From positions 6,152,209 to 6,216,208 of the forward strand of contig JACMZG010001913.1 in NCBI GenBank assembly GCA_018340805.1: a stretch of DNA of 64,000 nucleotides, read 5' to 3'. Origin of the DNA: Microvelia longipes. Its lineage: Eukaryota > Arthropoda > Insecta > Hemiptera > Veliidae. The position numbers and the translations under genes were made by a program. Below the pieces are notes generated by a model. It searched no databases and was not told the origin of the DNA. It saw only the letters and a program-made list of their open reading frames with translations. Shown one piece after another: positions 11,633 through 20,970 of this stretch; the first letter of the stretch is position 1, and each line of letters begins with the position of its first letter.

Positions 11633-12430
11633 ATGAATCCACAACTTCTATCTGAGTTGGTGTTGAAAATACCAACTTATTCAAAGTATAGTTGGGCAAC
11701 ATACGTACGAGATAAGCAAATAACAGTTCCAAATCTAAAGCAGTTTGCAGAATGGCTTGAGACTGAAGCAACCACCATGAGTTTATACTACAAGCCTCCA
11801 GAAAACTCATCCAATAAACCCAAAGTGCCAACCAAATCAGTACTGACGAGTCAAGACACTAATCGAGATGAAGACGAAATAATTTGCCCTGATGAAGCTG
11901 TAAATCTTAATTCAGCGCAAGGGACTTCAAAATGGAAGACAGATAAGACCAAATGTGCTATTGGGTGCTCCGAGGCGCATGATAAACCTGAGTCTTGTAA
12001 AGCATTGAGAAAGGCCTTGGTTAAAGAAAGGTGGGCCTTAATATCCAAGGCAGGCCTCTGTTTTTCCTGTTTCGGGCGACATCAAGTTAGGAGGTGCCGT
12101 GCAAGAAAAGAATGTGGAATCAAGGGGTGCAGAAGGTTTCATCATCGAATGTTGCATAGCGATCCAGTTCAGAGCGATAACAGTAAGCAAAGTGGAGAAA
12201 CAAATGCAGTTGGCTCCAATAACGAACCTGCAAGTATCTCACCAGAACCTGTATCCACCCAGGTAGGCAGGCTAAAGACTAAAGTACTGCTAAAGGTATG
12301 TCCGGTTGTGTTAAGTGGACCAAAAAATTCTATAGAAACCTATGCACTTCTGGATGATGGTTCAACTGTGACGTTAATTGACCAAGAAATTGCTGACTTC
12401 TTAGGATTAGAGGGGGGAAATGCCCATTAA
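11633..12430 (+). pseudogene. BEL nucleocapsid zinc knuckles and aspartic protease
   Basis: Two zinc-knuckle-like clusters are visible: C143, C146, H150, C155 and C161, C166, H170/H171, H175, expected to bind element RNA. The aspartic protease active site is LLDDGSTVTLID at residues 239-250. The DDGS form in place of the usual DSGS also occurs in other insect BEL elements as far as I recall. The frame then breaks at a G6 run around 12413-12418, just inside the protease, so its second half lies in another frame. Confidence 0.88.
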
Positions 12431-13383
12431 AAATAGGTTGGACAAATAGTTCAATACATCAAGAAGATGACTCAAAAAAGGTTAAGGTCATGATCAGAGG
12501 GAAGTACGAAGACGAGAGTTTTGAGATGTCAGGAATCCATACAATGAAAGGATTAAGTTTACCCCAACAAAACTTAGAGTGCGTGAAATTCAAACAAGTT
12601 TGGCCTCATCTATCAGGGTTTAATCAGCCATTGCCGCTATCTGATCAGAAACCAACAGTTCTTATAGGGCAAGACAACTGCCAACTTATATTACAACGCA
12701 AAGTCATTGAAGGACCAGCAAATGCTCCTGTACTTTCTTGGACGAAATTGGGATGGGTTCTTCATGGTAAAGCTGACTTAAAAGGAAGAGTGGACAACCA
12801 GTACAGCCTTAGTTGCATTAGGCACGACGAGGAGAAAGATATACTACACCAAGCTGTAAAAAATTTTTTTTCTATGGAGAACTTTGGAGGAATATCAGAC
12901 AAACAGACGCTAAGGCTCTCAGTGGAAGACCAACGAGGATTAAAGGTATTAGAAGAGACAACCAAGTTTATCGGTGACCGGTACGAGAGTGGGCTGTTGT
13001 GGAAAAATGATGAACACAAATATCCTTCAAGTTATAGTTACGCCTTCGCTAGACTTCGGGGCATGGAACGGAAAATGGACAAGGATCCAATTTTAGCCGC
13101 GGAATATGACAGTAAAATAAAGGATTATGAGACGAAAGGATATGCACGAAAGTTGTCACGAGAGGAAGCTAAGATGTGCACAGACCGTACATTTTATTTA
13201 CCACATTTTGGCGTGCGGAACCCAAATAAGCCGGGCAAACTTCGTTTTGTGTTCGATGCCGCTGCCAAAGTCGATGGCGTAAGCTTTAACGATGGACTGA
13301 TAAGCGGGCCAGACCTCTTGACATCTTTGCCGGACTGTTACTACGTTTTCGACAGCGTCCGATTGCTATCATGGGAGACATAA
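12431..13383 (+). pseudogene. pol: BEL pol: protease end and reverse transcriptase, N-terminal half
   Basis: Open from about 12431; the first ATG in frame is 12490. It includes LSWTKLGWVLHGK and VLIGQDNC, typical of the BEL protease to RT linker. RT fingers follow around residues 245-282 of the ATG-initiated frame (FYLPHFGVRNP, RFVFDAAAK, NDGLISGPDLLTSLP). The frame breaks near 13360, just before the first catalytic aspartate segment (MGDIKEMFHQVR at 13371). Confidence 0.88.
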
Positions 13384-14079
13384 AAGAAATGTTCCACCAG
13401 GTTAGGATCCGTCTGTTGATGCCGATTCCCAACGGTTTTTATGGCGTGGGCAGGATAGGAACAGAAACCCTGATCAATATGTTATGGAGCAATGACATTC
13501 GGTGCAACTTGCTCTCCTACCACAGCCCTCTACGTGATAAAGAAGAACGCACAGCGGTTTGAAGACATTTATCCTGAGTCTGCCAAAGCGATTATAGGAA
13601 AAGAGTACATGGATGATCATATTGAATCGCTTAACACAGTCGAAGAAGCTATCACGCGGGTAAAGGAAGTCATTAAAATTCAGAAGGAAGGTGGATTTGA
13701 AATTTGTAATTGGTTGTCGAACTCGAAAGATGTGCTGGCTACGATCCCAGTAGACCTAAGGATGATAGCAGTAAAGGATTTGTCCCCAGAAACCGAGCTG
13801 CCAATCGAGCGAGTACTAGGCCTATGGTGGGATTCTAAGAAAGACCAGCTGACGTTTGGGCCTCACAGAACTTTACAGAAATTGGACGAGGCCGACCTGA
13901 ATCAGTACCCAACAAAACGAGAGGTCCTAAGTGCGACGATGTCTGTGTTCGACCCATTGGGGCTTGTTACGCCCTCAACAATTAAAGGTCGAATTCTGGT
14001 TCAACAAATTTGGAAAGCTAAAGCGGGGTGGGACGAAGTAATTGAGGAAGACTGTTTGCTCTTTGGAAAAAATGGATAA
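13371..14079 (+). pseudogene. pol: BEL pol: reverse transcriptase catalytic part, frameshifted
   Basis: The segment starting MGDIKEMFHQVRI carries the first RT catalytic aspartate. It leaves frame near 13415, and again at about 13487. From 13492 the frame reads MTFGATCSPTTALYV, and YMDD, the RT active-site motif, is at residues 39-42. The thumb/connection includes VLGLWWDSKKD and SVFDPLGLVTPST, typical of BEL/Pao. The frame breaks again near 14055, with the downstream reading continuing in the frame of the 14103 ORF. Reverse transcription as written would fail. Confidence 0.9.
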
Positions 14080-14102
14080 GCGAGCATCAAGGATTACGAA
14101 CG

Positions 14103-16223
14103 ATGGAACTTCCTAGATGCTATCATACCGATTTAGACGGGGCGGAGTCAGTTGAACTTCATACTTTTGTGGACGCCAGTGAGGAAGCCTTTGCGGCGGT
14201 AGCGTACCTGCGAGTCATTAGTGAAGGAATGCTAGACACAGCGTTTGTCATGGCTAGGGCCAGGACCGCACCAATTAAATCTAACTGGACAGTGCCGAGA
14301 ATGGAGTTGCAAGCTGCGGTATTAGGTTCACGACTTGCTCAGAGTATACTTACAGCTCTTGAAATTAAGGTGCAACGAAAAGTATTCTGGACTGACGCGA
14401 AGACTGTTCTATACTGGATAAAAGGCGATGGCGGTCCTTACAAACAGTTTGTAGCCAATAGAATAGAGGCTATAAAAGAACATTCTCACGGAAATGACTG
14501 GCGGTGGGTCCCCTCAAAAGAAAACATAGCAGACATTGCCACGCGAAGCCGGCGATGTTTCGATGAGAGTTCGTTCTCATTATGGCTGAAAGGTCCGATC
14601 TTTTTAAGAGAGAGTGAGCAGAGTTGGCCAAAACTTTCTGAACTAAAAGAAGAAAGTGAGGAATCCGAGTGCAGGAAAGCCTTTACAGGCCTGCAACTAT
14701 TCATTGACGTAGACGTAATCCCGATTCGAAAGTTCTCCTCTTGGCTAAAACTTCTCAGAGTAACGGCATGGATGAAGCGATACATCCAAATATTAAAAAA
14801 CAGGGTTAACTCTAAACCAGACCATGGAGATTTGAAAAAGAGAAGCTTTGATGAAATAGAGGAACTAAAACCAGAGGAGTTGAATGCGGCCGAAACATTG
14901 TTAGTAAAACATTCCCAATACAGAGCATTTACTCTTGAATTAGAGAAGTTATCTCGGACACATAATGTATCTAAAAAGAGTCGCATATATAGTCTATGCC
15001 CTATATTAGATGCGGATTCTATAATTCGGGTCAGCGGGAGGTTGGACGCATCTCCTGAATTAAGTGCAACTCAAAAGAATCCAATAATATTAGACGGAAA
15101 AGATCATGTTGGAGTTTTAATTGTGAAATACCATCATGAACGCTTCTTTCATCTAGGCGTGAGTTCAGTAATAAGCGAAGTACGGAGAAGATTTTGGATA
15201 ACTGGAATCCGTTCAGTGGCAAAGAAAGTGGCGAGAGAATGCATAGATTGCCAGCTTAGGACTAGACGACCAAGACCACCGCAAATGGGTCCTCTACCGT
15301 CAGCTAGAGTCACCTGTCCTCCCCACGCATTTTATTTCACGGGCGTGGACTATTTTGGACCTTTTGAAGTCACTGTAGGACGTCGTCACGAAAAGCGTTG
15401 GGGGGTTTTGTTTACGTGCTTTCTACAAGAGCCGTACATATTTGAGGTTGCCCACTCTTTAAACACAGAAAGTTGTGTAATGGCTATCCAGAGATTTGTC
15501 AGTCGAAAACCTTGCCCATCAGAAATGTTTTCAGATAATGGAACAAATCTAGTCGGTGCGGAGAAAGAACTAAAAAGTGAGGTCAGGCGTTTGCAACATA
15601 GCCAGATTCAAAAAGTACTAAGTGGCATTGGCGACGGCATTAAGTGGAGTTTCATTACACCGAGAGCACCTCACATGGGGGGATGCTGGGAGCGACTGAT
15701 ACGGAGTGTCAAAACTGCTTTAAAATCAACATTGAGAGAGCAATATCCTAGGGACGAAGAATTGGTAACCTTGCTAACCAGGATTGAGTCAACTTTAAAT
15801 CGACGGCCACTAACAGATACATCAGACGATCCTCTTGATGAATCACCGTTGACTCCAAACGATTTCTTGATGGCTCCGTTTGAAATGAAAATAAATGAGG
15901 AAAATTTCAGTAAGAAGCGTTTACAAAAAATAAAAGCTTTATTAAATTCCTTTTGGAAGAGATGGGTGAAAGACTACCTCCCATGTCTTACTAAAAGAGC
16001 AAAGTGGTTTAAGAGGGTTGATCCACCACAAATTGGCGATTTAGTGATTATAGTCGACGAGCAGAACCCCACAGATTCTTGGCCTAGAGGTCGAATATCC
16101 CAAATTTTTGGTGGAAAGGATGGCCAAGTACGGACAGTGGAAGTAACCACAGCAAAAGGAGTCTATAAAAGACCCATGACTAAGATAGCTGTAATCACGG
16201 AGGGGGGGAAAGATGTTAAATAA
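14103..16223 (+). CDS. pol: BEL pol: RNase H, integrase and DUF5641-like C terminus
   Basis: A 706-codon uninterrupted frame; the real polyprotein begins upstream in another frame, so this ATG is only the first in frame. RNase H acidic residues are visible at D24, E68, D98 and D144 (FVDAS, RMELQ, WTDAK, NIADIATR). The integrase has an HHCC zinc site (H345, H350, C380, C383) and a DDE triad at D416, D478 and E530 (GVDYFGP, FSDNGTN, GGCWERL). Residues 610-698 resemble the DUF5641 tail of Pao/BEL integrases. The stop codon (16221-16223) lies inside the right LTR, so pol overlaps the LTR by 10 bases. All catalytic residues I can check are present. Confidence 0.93.
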   Translation: MELPRCYHTDLDGAESVELHTFVDASEEAFAAVAYLRVISEGMLDTAFVMARARTAPIKSNWTVPRMELQAAVLGSRLAQSILTALEIKVQRKVFWTDAKTVLYWIKGDGGPYKQFVANRIEAIKEHSHGNDWRWVPSKENIADIATRSRRCFDESSFSLWLKGPIFLRESEQSWPKLSELKEESEESECRKAFTGLQLFIDVDVIPIRKFSSWLKLLRVTAWMKRYIQILKNRVNSKPDHGDLKKRSFDEIEELKPEELNAAETLLVKHSQYRAFTLELEKLSRTHNVSKKSRIYSLCPILDADSIIRVSGRLDASPELSATQKNPIILDGKDHVGVLIVKYHHERFFHLGVSSVISEVRRRFWITGIRSVAKKVARECIDCQLRTRRPRPPQMGPLPSARVTCPPHAFYFTGVDYFGPFEVTVGRRHEKRWGVLFTCFLQEPYIFEVAHSLNTESCVMAIQRFVSRKPCPSEMFSDNGTNLVGAEKELKSEVRRLQHSQIQKVLSGIGDGIKWSFITPRAPHMGGCWERLIRSVKTALKSTLREQYPRDEELVTLLTRIESTLNRRPLTDTSDDPLDESPLTPNDFLMAPFEMKINEENFSKKRLQKIKALLNSFWKRWVKDYLPCLTKRAKWFKRVDPPQIGDLVIIVDEQNPTDSWPRGRISQIFGGKDGQVRTVEVTTAKGVYKRPMTKIAVITEGGKDVK
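16199..16213 (+). promoter_or_regulatory. Polypurine tract of BEL element
   Basis: GGAGGGGGGGAAAGA directly precedes the right LTR and would prime plus-strand synthesis. It lies inside the pol coding sequence. Confidence 0.85.
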
Positions 16224-16344
16224 TTCGTTTTTATTTTGATTTTAAGGTTTGACAGATTGTATTGACTTATAATAATTTCGTACATTATATTAGTTAAAGG
16301 TTTCTGTTAGTTCTTTAATATAATAGGTCGTTAAGAATTTAATA
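16214..16344 (+). repeat. 3' LTR of BEL element
   Basis: Identical to the left LTR over the first 129 bp by eye, then TA in place of GA. GCTTT, the target duplication, follows at 16345-16349. Confidence 0.85.
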
Positions 16345-16349
16345 GCTTT

Positions 16350-17553
16350 TAAGGGCCCTATACTGAAGGCAAAGACCACAAGTGGCCTAAAACATAGTTT
16401 ATCAGGGGCCTAGAGATCAAAATAAAATAGTTTAATTAATATATTTCTTTTAAATAAATAAACTTAAGTTTATTTTACACTTACTTATTTATTTTATTTA
16501 CTTAAGTTCAACTTAGGTTTATTTTAATTTATTTCAATAAAATAATTTTATTTGATTTAATTGTATTGAATTAAAATTAAACAAATGAAATTAAGCTTGC
16601 TATAATTAGATAAGACTCTAGTTAAAATTTGCACCTCTTCTTAAAAAACAATATAGCCCCCCCCCCCCTTCCTCATAAAAGATCAGAGGTTTGGGTCTTT
16701 TTAGGTCAAACTCTCCTCGGACCTTTTTGCCTCAGTTTGCCACTGTATGTAATAAACTGTAGAAAGACACTAGAAGTTCAATATTAGTTACAAAGAAGAC
16801 TTGTCTTATTCCTGAGAATGTGAGAGGATGTCTCACCAGAAGCTTGCAAAATAAGACACTCGTGAGAATACAAAGTGAAAAATAAATATATTGACAACCA
16901 TTTCCCTTCAGGTTTCCATGAGCTTTCCTTGCCAAAGCTTTTTACCTTAGGGATTTCTATTCTTACAACTCTCCTGAGAGTGTTGTAATACATACTTTAC
17001 ATATCTCTCAGACTTTACTGCCTCAAGTGTTTTATTCAATTTTTGTGATAAATTAAATTTATGGAAATAAAAATGTATTAGTCATTTAATAATACTTTAG
17101 TCTTTATGGCTAAAAAAATATTAAAGCCCTTTAACCTAAATATTTATATTTTTAAGTAACATATTAACAATCTCAGATGGAATTTGGTTTAATTTATTAT
17201 ATTTAAAGTTAAAATCCTGTTATATTAAGTATAGACAATCTAAGGTAGGTTTTTCTCTCAATATAATGCAGATTAGCTAAGCCAGCCTAGTAAGAAGACC
17301 CCAAATTTAAAAATATGGAGTCCAATATGGATATTTGAAAAATATGGATTATCTCCATATTTAAAAATATGGATATTTTATATTTGTTGGAATCCAGCAA
17401 GCCCCTCTTTTATACACACCTACATTTCGTATATTTATTGCATCCAACTAGCAAAGCGAGCCAGTTTTAAATTACTTAATATTTAGCAATTAATGGAGCG
17501 AAGCGAGCCGTTTCATCAATACCAAAAACTATATAGAGAACGAAGTGAGCGAC
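16350..17553. other. Unassigned AT-rich sequence
   Basis: No gene recognised. The first ~80 bp continue the GGGCCCTA-word repeat interrupted by the BEL element. There is a C11 run near 16658 and two small self-complementary stretches around CCATATTTAAAAATATGG (17354-17371). Three CpG-rich words of the AGCGAAGCGAGCC type lie at 17452-17551. Confidence 0.4.
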
Positions 17554-17564
17554 TTCACAAATAT
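17554..17564. repeat. 11-bp direct repeat flanking the ribozyme array, left
   Basis: TTCACAAATAT, repeated at 20133-20143 on the other side. It is consistent with a target duplication made when the whole array inserted. Confidence 0.7.
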
Positions 17565-17692
17565 TTGACACAATATAATTGTGCGAGAGACACCTAGGAA
17601 ATGTAACAAGCAAAATGCAATGCTACATCTGGGAACTGTTCCATCATTCGACATTCGTCATCATTGATGGCTCGACATAATGTCATGTCCCA

Positions 17693-17733
17693 CTCTGTTT
17701 CGTTACGTCTAACTCATCAGGGCGCCGACAGAG
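17693..17733 (-). ncRNA. Hammerhead ribozyme, minus copy 1
   Basis: On the minus strand: stem III CTCTGT with ACAGAG (6 bp), cleavage triplet GTC, self-complementary GGCGCC as stem I, core CTGATGA, stem II GTTA/TAAC with loop GACG, core GAA(A). All conserved core bases are present. Confidence 0.8.
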
Positions 17734-18008
17734 CCTGAACTCACTCTGACCTTCAATTAATTCCGAAGAATATAATGTGAAGTACTTACCAGAGACGAGC
17801 GGTGCTCTCTTACCGCCATCATGCATGGCAAGCAAAACATATATCATTTGATACTACCGAGTTTTGCAACACATGAATAGTTGACACAATATAATTGTGC
17901 GAGAGACACCTAGGAAATGTAACAAGCAAAATGCAATGCTACATCTGGGAACTGTTCCATCATTCGACATTCGTCATCATTGATGGCTCGACATAATGTC
18001 ATGTCCCA

Positions 18009-18049
18009 CTCTGTTTCGTTACGTCTAACTCATCAGGGCGCCGACAGAG
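18009..18049 (-). ncRNA. Hammerhead ribozyme, minus copy 2
   Basis: Same 41-base motif as the previous copy, 316 bp further on, with no core change seen. Confidence 0.8.
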
Positions 18050-18324
18050 CCTGAACTCACTCTGACCTTCAATTAATTCCGAAGAATATAATGTGAAGTA
18101 CTTACCAGAGACGAGCGGTGCTCTCTTACCGCCATCATGCATGGCAAGCAAAACATATATCATTTGATACTACCGAGTTTTGCAACACATGAATAGTTGA
18201 CACAATATAATTGTGCGAGAGACACCTAGGAAATGTAACAAGCAAAATGCAATGCTACATCTGGGAACTGTTCCATCATTCGACATTCGTCATCATTGAT
18301 GGCTCGACATAATGTCATGTCCCA

Positions 18325-18365
18325 CTCTGTTTCGTTACGTCTAACTCATCAGGGCGCCGACTGAG
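18325..18365 (-). ncRNA. Hammerhead ribozyme, minus copy 3, variant stem III
   Basis: The same core, but one stem III arm reads CTCAGT in place of CTCTGT, which introduces one mismatch with ACAGAG. It may be weakened. Confidence 0.75.
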
Positions 18366-18625
18366 CCTGAACTCACTCTGACCTTCAATTAATTTCCGAA
18401 GAATATAATGTTAAGTACTTACCAGAGACGAGCGGTGCTCTCTTACCGCCATCATGCATGGCAAGCAAAACATATATCATTTGATACTACCGAGTTTTGC
18501 AAACACATGATAGTTGACACAATATAATTGTGCGAGAGACACCTAGGAAATGTAACAAGCAAAATGCAATGCTACATCTGGGAACTGTCATCATTCGACA
18601 TTCGTCATCATTGATGGCTCGACAT

Positions 18626-18656
18626 AATGTCATGTCCCACTCTGGGACATGACATT
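18626..18656. repeat. Inversion junction with 13-bp hairpin
   Basis: AATGTCATGTCCC, a five-base spacer and GGGACATGACATT form a perfect hairpin exactly where the array changes orientation. The right arm then jumps to the CAGGCTCTG part of the monomer, so the junction is not a simple mirror point. Confidence 0.85.
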
Positions 18657-18660
18657 CAGG

Positions 18661-18701
18661 CTCTGTCGGCGCCCTGATGAGTTAGACGTAACGAAACAGA
18701 G
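18661..18701 (+). ncRNA. Hammerhead ribozyme, plus copy 1
   Basis: CTCTGT, GTC cleavage triplet (predicted cut after 18667), GGCGCC, CTGATGA, GTTA-GACG-TAAC, GAA, ACAGAG in order. It lies four bases after the inversion junction. Confidence 0.82.
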
Positions 18702-18976
18702 TGGGACATGACATTATGTCGAGCCATCAATGATGACGAATGTCGAATGATGGAACAGTTCCCAGATGTAGCATTGCATTTTGCTTGTTACATTTCCTAG
18801 GTGTCTCTCGCACAATTATATTGTGTCAACTATTCATGTGTTGCAAAACTCGGTAGTATCAAATGATATATGTTTTTGCTTGCCATGCATGATGGCGGTA
18901 AGAGAGCACCGCTCGTCTCTGGTAAGTACTTCACATTATATTTTCGGAATTAATTGAAGGTCAGAGTGAGTTCAGG

Positions 18977-19017
18977 CTCTGTCGGCGCCCTGATGAGTTA
19001 GACGTAACGAAACAGAG
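18977..19017 (+). ncRNA. Hammerhead ribozyme, plus copy 2
   Basis: Identical motif, 316 bp from plus copy 1. Confidence 0.82.
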
Positions 19018-19292
19018 TGGGACATGACATTATGTCGAGCCATCAATGATGACGAATGTCGAATGATGGAACAGTTCCCAGATGTAGCATTGCATTTTGC
19101 TTGTTACATTTCCTAGGTGTCTCTCGCACAATTATATTGTGTCAACTATTCATGTGTTGCAAAACTCGGTAGTATCAAATGATATATGTTTTGCTTGCCA
19201 TGCATGATGGCGGTAAGAGAGCACCGCTCGTCTCTGGTAAATACTTCACATTATATTCTTCGGAATTAATTAAAGGTCAGAGTGAGTTTAGG

Positions 19293-19332
19293 CTCTGTCG
19301 GCGCCTGATGAGTTAGACGTAACGAAACAGAG
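19293..19332 (+). ncRNA. Hammerhead ribozyme, plus copy 3, one base short
   Basis: One C is missing between GGCGCC and TGATGA, so either stem I or the C3 core base is lost. The remaining motif is unchanged. Confidence 0.7.
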
Positions 19333-19607
19333 TGGGACATGACATTATGTCGAGCCATCAATGATGACGAATGTCGAATGATGGAACAGTTCCCAGATGT
19401 AGCATTGCATTTTGCTTGTTACATTTCCTAGGTGTCTCTCGCACAATTATATTGTGTCAACTATTCATGTGTTGCAAAACTCGGTAGTATCAAATGATAT
19501 ATGTTTTGCTTGCCATGCATGATGGCGGTAAGAGAGCACCGCTCGTCTCTGGTAAGTACTTCACATTATATTCTTCGGAATTAATTGAAGGTCAGAGTGA
19601 GTTCAGG

Positions 19608-19648
19608 CTCTGTCGGCGCCCTGATGAGTTAGACGTAACGAAACAGAG
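19608..19648 (+). ncRNA. Hammerhead ribozyme, plus copy 4
   Basis: Full 41-base motif without visible change. Confidence 0.82.
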
Positions 19649-19923
19649 TGGGACATGACATTATGTCGAGCCATCAATGATGACGAATGTCGAATGATGG
19701 AACAGTTCCCAGGTGTAGCATTGCATTTTGCTTGTTACATTTCCTAGGTGTCTCTCGCACAATTATATTGTGTCAACTATTCATGTGTTGCAAAACTCGG
19801 TAGTATCAAATGATATATGTTTTGCTTGCCATGCATGATGGCGGTAAGAGAGCACCGCTCGTCTCTGGTAAGTACTTCACATTATATTCTTCGGAATTAA
19901 TTGAAGGTCAGAGTGAGTTCAGG

Positions 19924-19963
19924 CTCTGTCGGCGCCCTGATGAGTTAGACGTAACGAAAAGAG
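19924..19963 (+). ncRNA. Hammerhead ribozyme, plus copy 5, one base short
   Basis: GAAAAGAG replaces GAAACAGAG; the lost C shortens stem III at its core end. Confidence 0.7.
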
Positions 19964-20132
19964 TGGGACATGACATTATGTCGAGCCATCAATGATGACG
20001 AATGTCGAATGATGGAACAGTTCCCAGATGTAGCATTGCATTTTGCTTGTTACATTTCCTAGGTGTCTCTCGCACAATTATATTGTGTCAACTATTCATG
20101 TGTTGCAAAACTCGGTAGTATCAAATGATATA

Positions 20133-20143
20133 TTCACAAATAT
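20133..20143. repeat. 11-bp direct repeat flanking the ribozyme array, right
   Basis: TTCACAAATAT, matching 17554-17564. Confidence 0.7.
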
Positions 20144-20879
20144 TGTGTATAAATATGTATTTTTATTTAGCGAGCAAAGCGAACCTTTTATCAAATTTTC
20201 ATTTGGTAAAAATGACGCTTATGAGGTTATTCAGATCAAAAAGTTGATAGTGGGAGTAAGGGGAATTGATTATTTGGGGTTCTTATTTGTTTTAGGGTAA
20301 TGTTATGGCTTTATGTAAGATTGAAATCATTGCGTGTTTTATTCGGAAACAAAGTAAATATAGAAAATTTCCTCTTTTCTTTCCTTTTCCATACTCAAGG
20401 TTTTTAAAATGGAACCAACCAAAGTATGGTGTTTTGGTTCCATCTAATGTCAGTAGCTATACAATGTTCTCGTAGTCTAGACTGATAAAATTGAGAAGCA
20501 GTTCTTAATTCACTAATCTAACGTGGAAGCACGTATTTCATTGACAGACTTGTCAATGAATGTAAGGTATACGTGACTGTGGTTTCGTATTCCCCTCATA
20601 TTTTAAAATTGGCTATAATGCAGACAAATTTTTTTCTAGAAGGTGATAAAAATGAAAATAAGCATGATGCCAACAGAGTGTGAGTACTGACAGGCAATTC
20701 CACTATCACTAAGAATTGTTCCACTACTGTCACTAAAACCGTGAAATCTATCGCCAACAATCTATTAAGAAAAAAAGACTAGCTGACTGGAGTAGACCAG
20801 TCATGGAGCCTGCCTTTTCGGCCGCCTCTAAAAAACATAACGCTATAAATTATGAAGAATTAGAAATAAATGTACAATA
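20144..20879. other. Unassigned sequence, possible decayed PLE coding
   Basis: No intact gene. At 20778-20879 a plus-strand frame reads LADWSRPVMEPAFSA then a stop. It lies just upstream of a PLE-like fragment and may be part of the same broken gene, but I do not recognise it. Confidence 0.35.
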
Positions 20880-20970
20880 AACTTCACCCACAAAACACTA
20901 GGAATTAACCAAGTTTATTTAAATGACTCATCAGAGGAGATAAACATTCTTAACTTAATAAAAACAATTA
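20880..20970 (+). pseudogene. PLE-associated coding fragment
   Basis: The frame reads THKTLGINQVYLNDSSEE and continues INILNLIK. The 16-residue core from QVYL to LNL recurs in the minus-strand fragment at 47859-47981 upstream of a PLE endonuclease. It is therefore probably a piece of an N-terminal PLE region, cut off here by the MITE-C insertion. The link to PLE is by neighbourhood only. Confidence 0.45.

Larger units (their letters stand above)
10181..16344 (+). mobile_element. BEL/Pao LTR retrotransposon, 6.2 kb, frameshifted
   Basis: LTRs at both ends, a primer site, a polypurine tract, a 5-bp target duplication and gag, protease, reverse transcriptase, RNase H and integrase in that order identify a BEL/Pao element. 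It replicates by reverse transcription in cytoplasmic particles and integrates its DNA copy. No envelope-like gene fits between integrase and the right LTR. At least seven frame changes interrupt the coding region upstream of 14103, while the downstream 706 codons are open. The LTRs differ by at most one base, which implies a young insertion and makes sequencing indels a plausible cause of some breaks. Confidence 0.95.
17565..20132. repeat. Inverted array of ~316-bp hammerhead-bearing monomers
   Basis: About 3.3 monomers run on the minus strand (starts at 17565, 17881, 18197 and 18514, spacing 316-317 bp). From about 18645 about 4.7 copies run on the plus strand. Monomers are nearly identical, GC-richer than the neighbourhood, and non-coding. 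Each full monomer has a hammerhead-ribozyme core, and also a CTGGTAAGT splice-donor-like word and a self-complementary CACAATTATATTGTG. Size, tandem layout and ribozyme resemble metazoan retrozymes and ribozyme-bearing satellites. The two sub-arrays end at different points of the monomer, and an 11-bp direct repeat flanks the whole. Confidence 0.93.

Noticed and set aside
14486..15222. Minus-strand frames of 166 and 63 codons inside the BEL integrase region
   Set aside because: They are antisense shadows of the RNase H/integrase frame, which has all catalytic motifs.
16344..17553. Envelope-like gene of the BEL element
   Set aside because: The region lies outside the right LTR and target duplication, and inside the element pol runs straight into the LTR.
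17565..20132. Possible CRISPR-like or direct-repeat defence array
   Set aside because: Monomers of 316 bp repeat in full without unique spacers and change orientation once; the context is eukaryotic repeats.
19810..20300. Frames of 61 and 85 codons in the last ribozyme monomers
   Set aside because: They follow from repeat sequence that other monomers break, and no protein is recognised.
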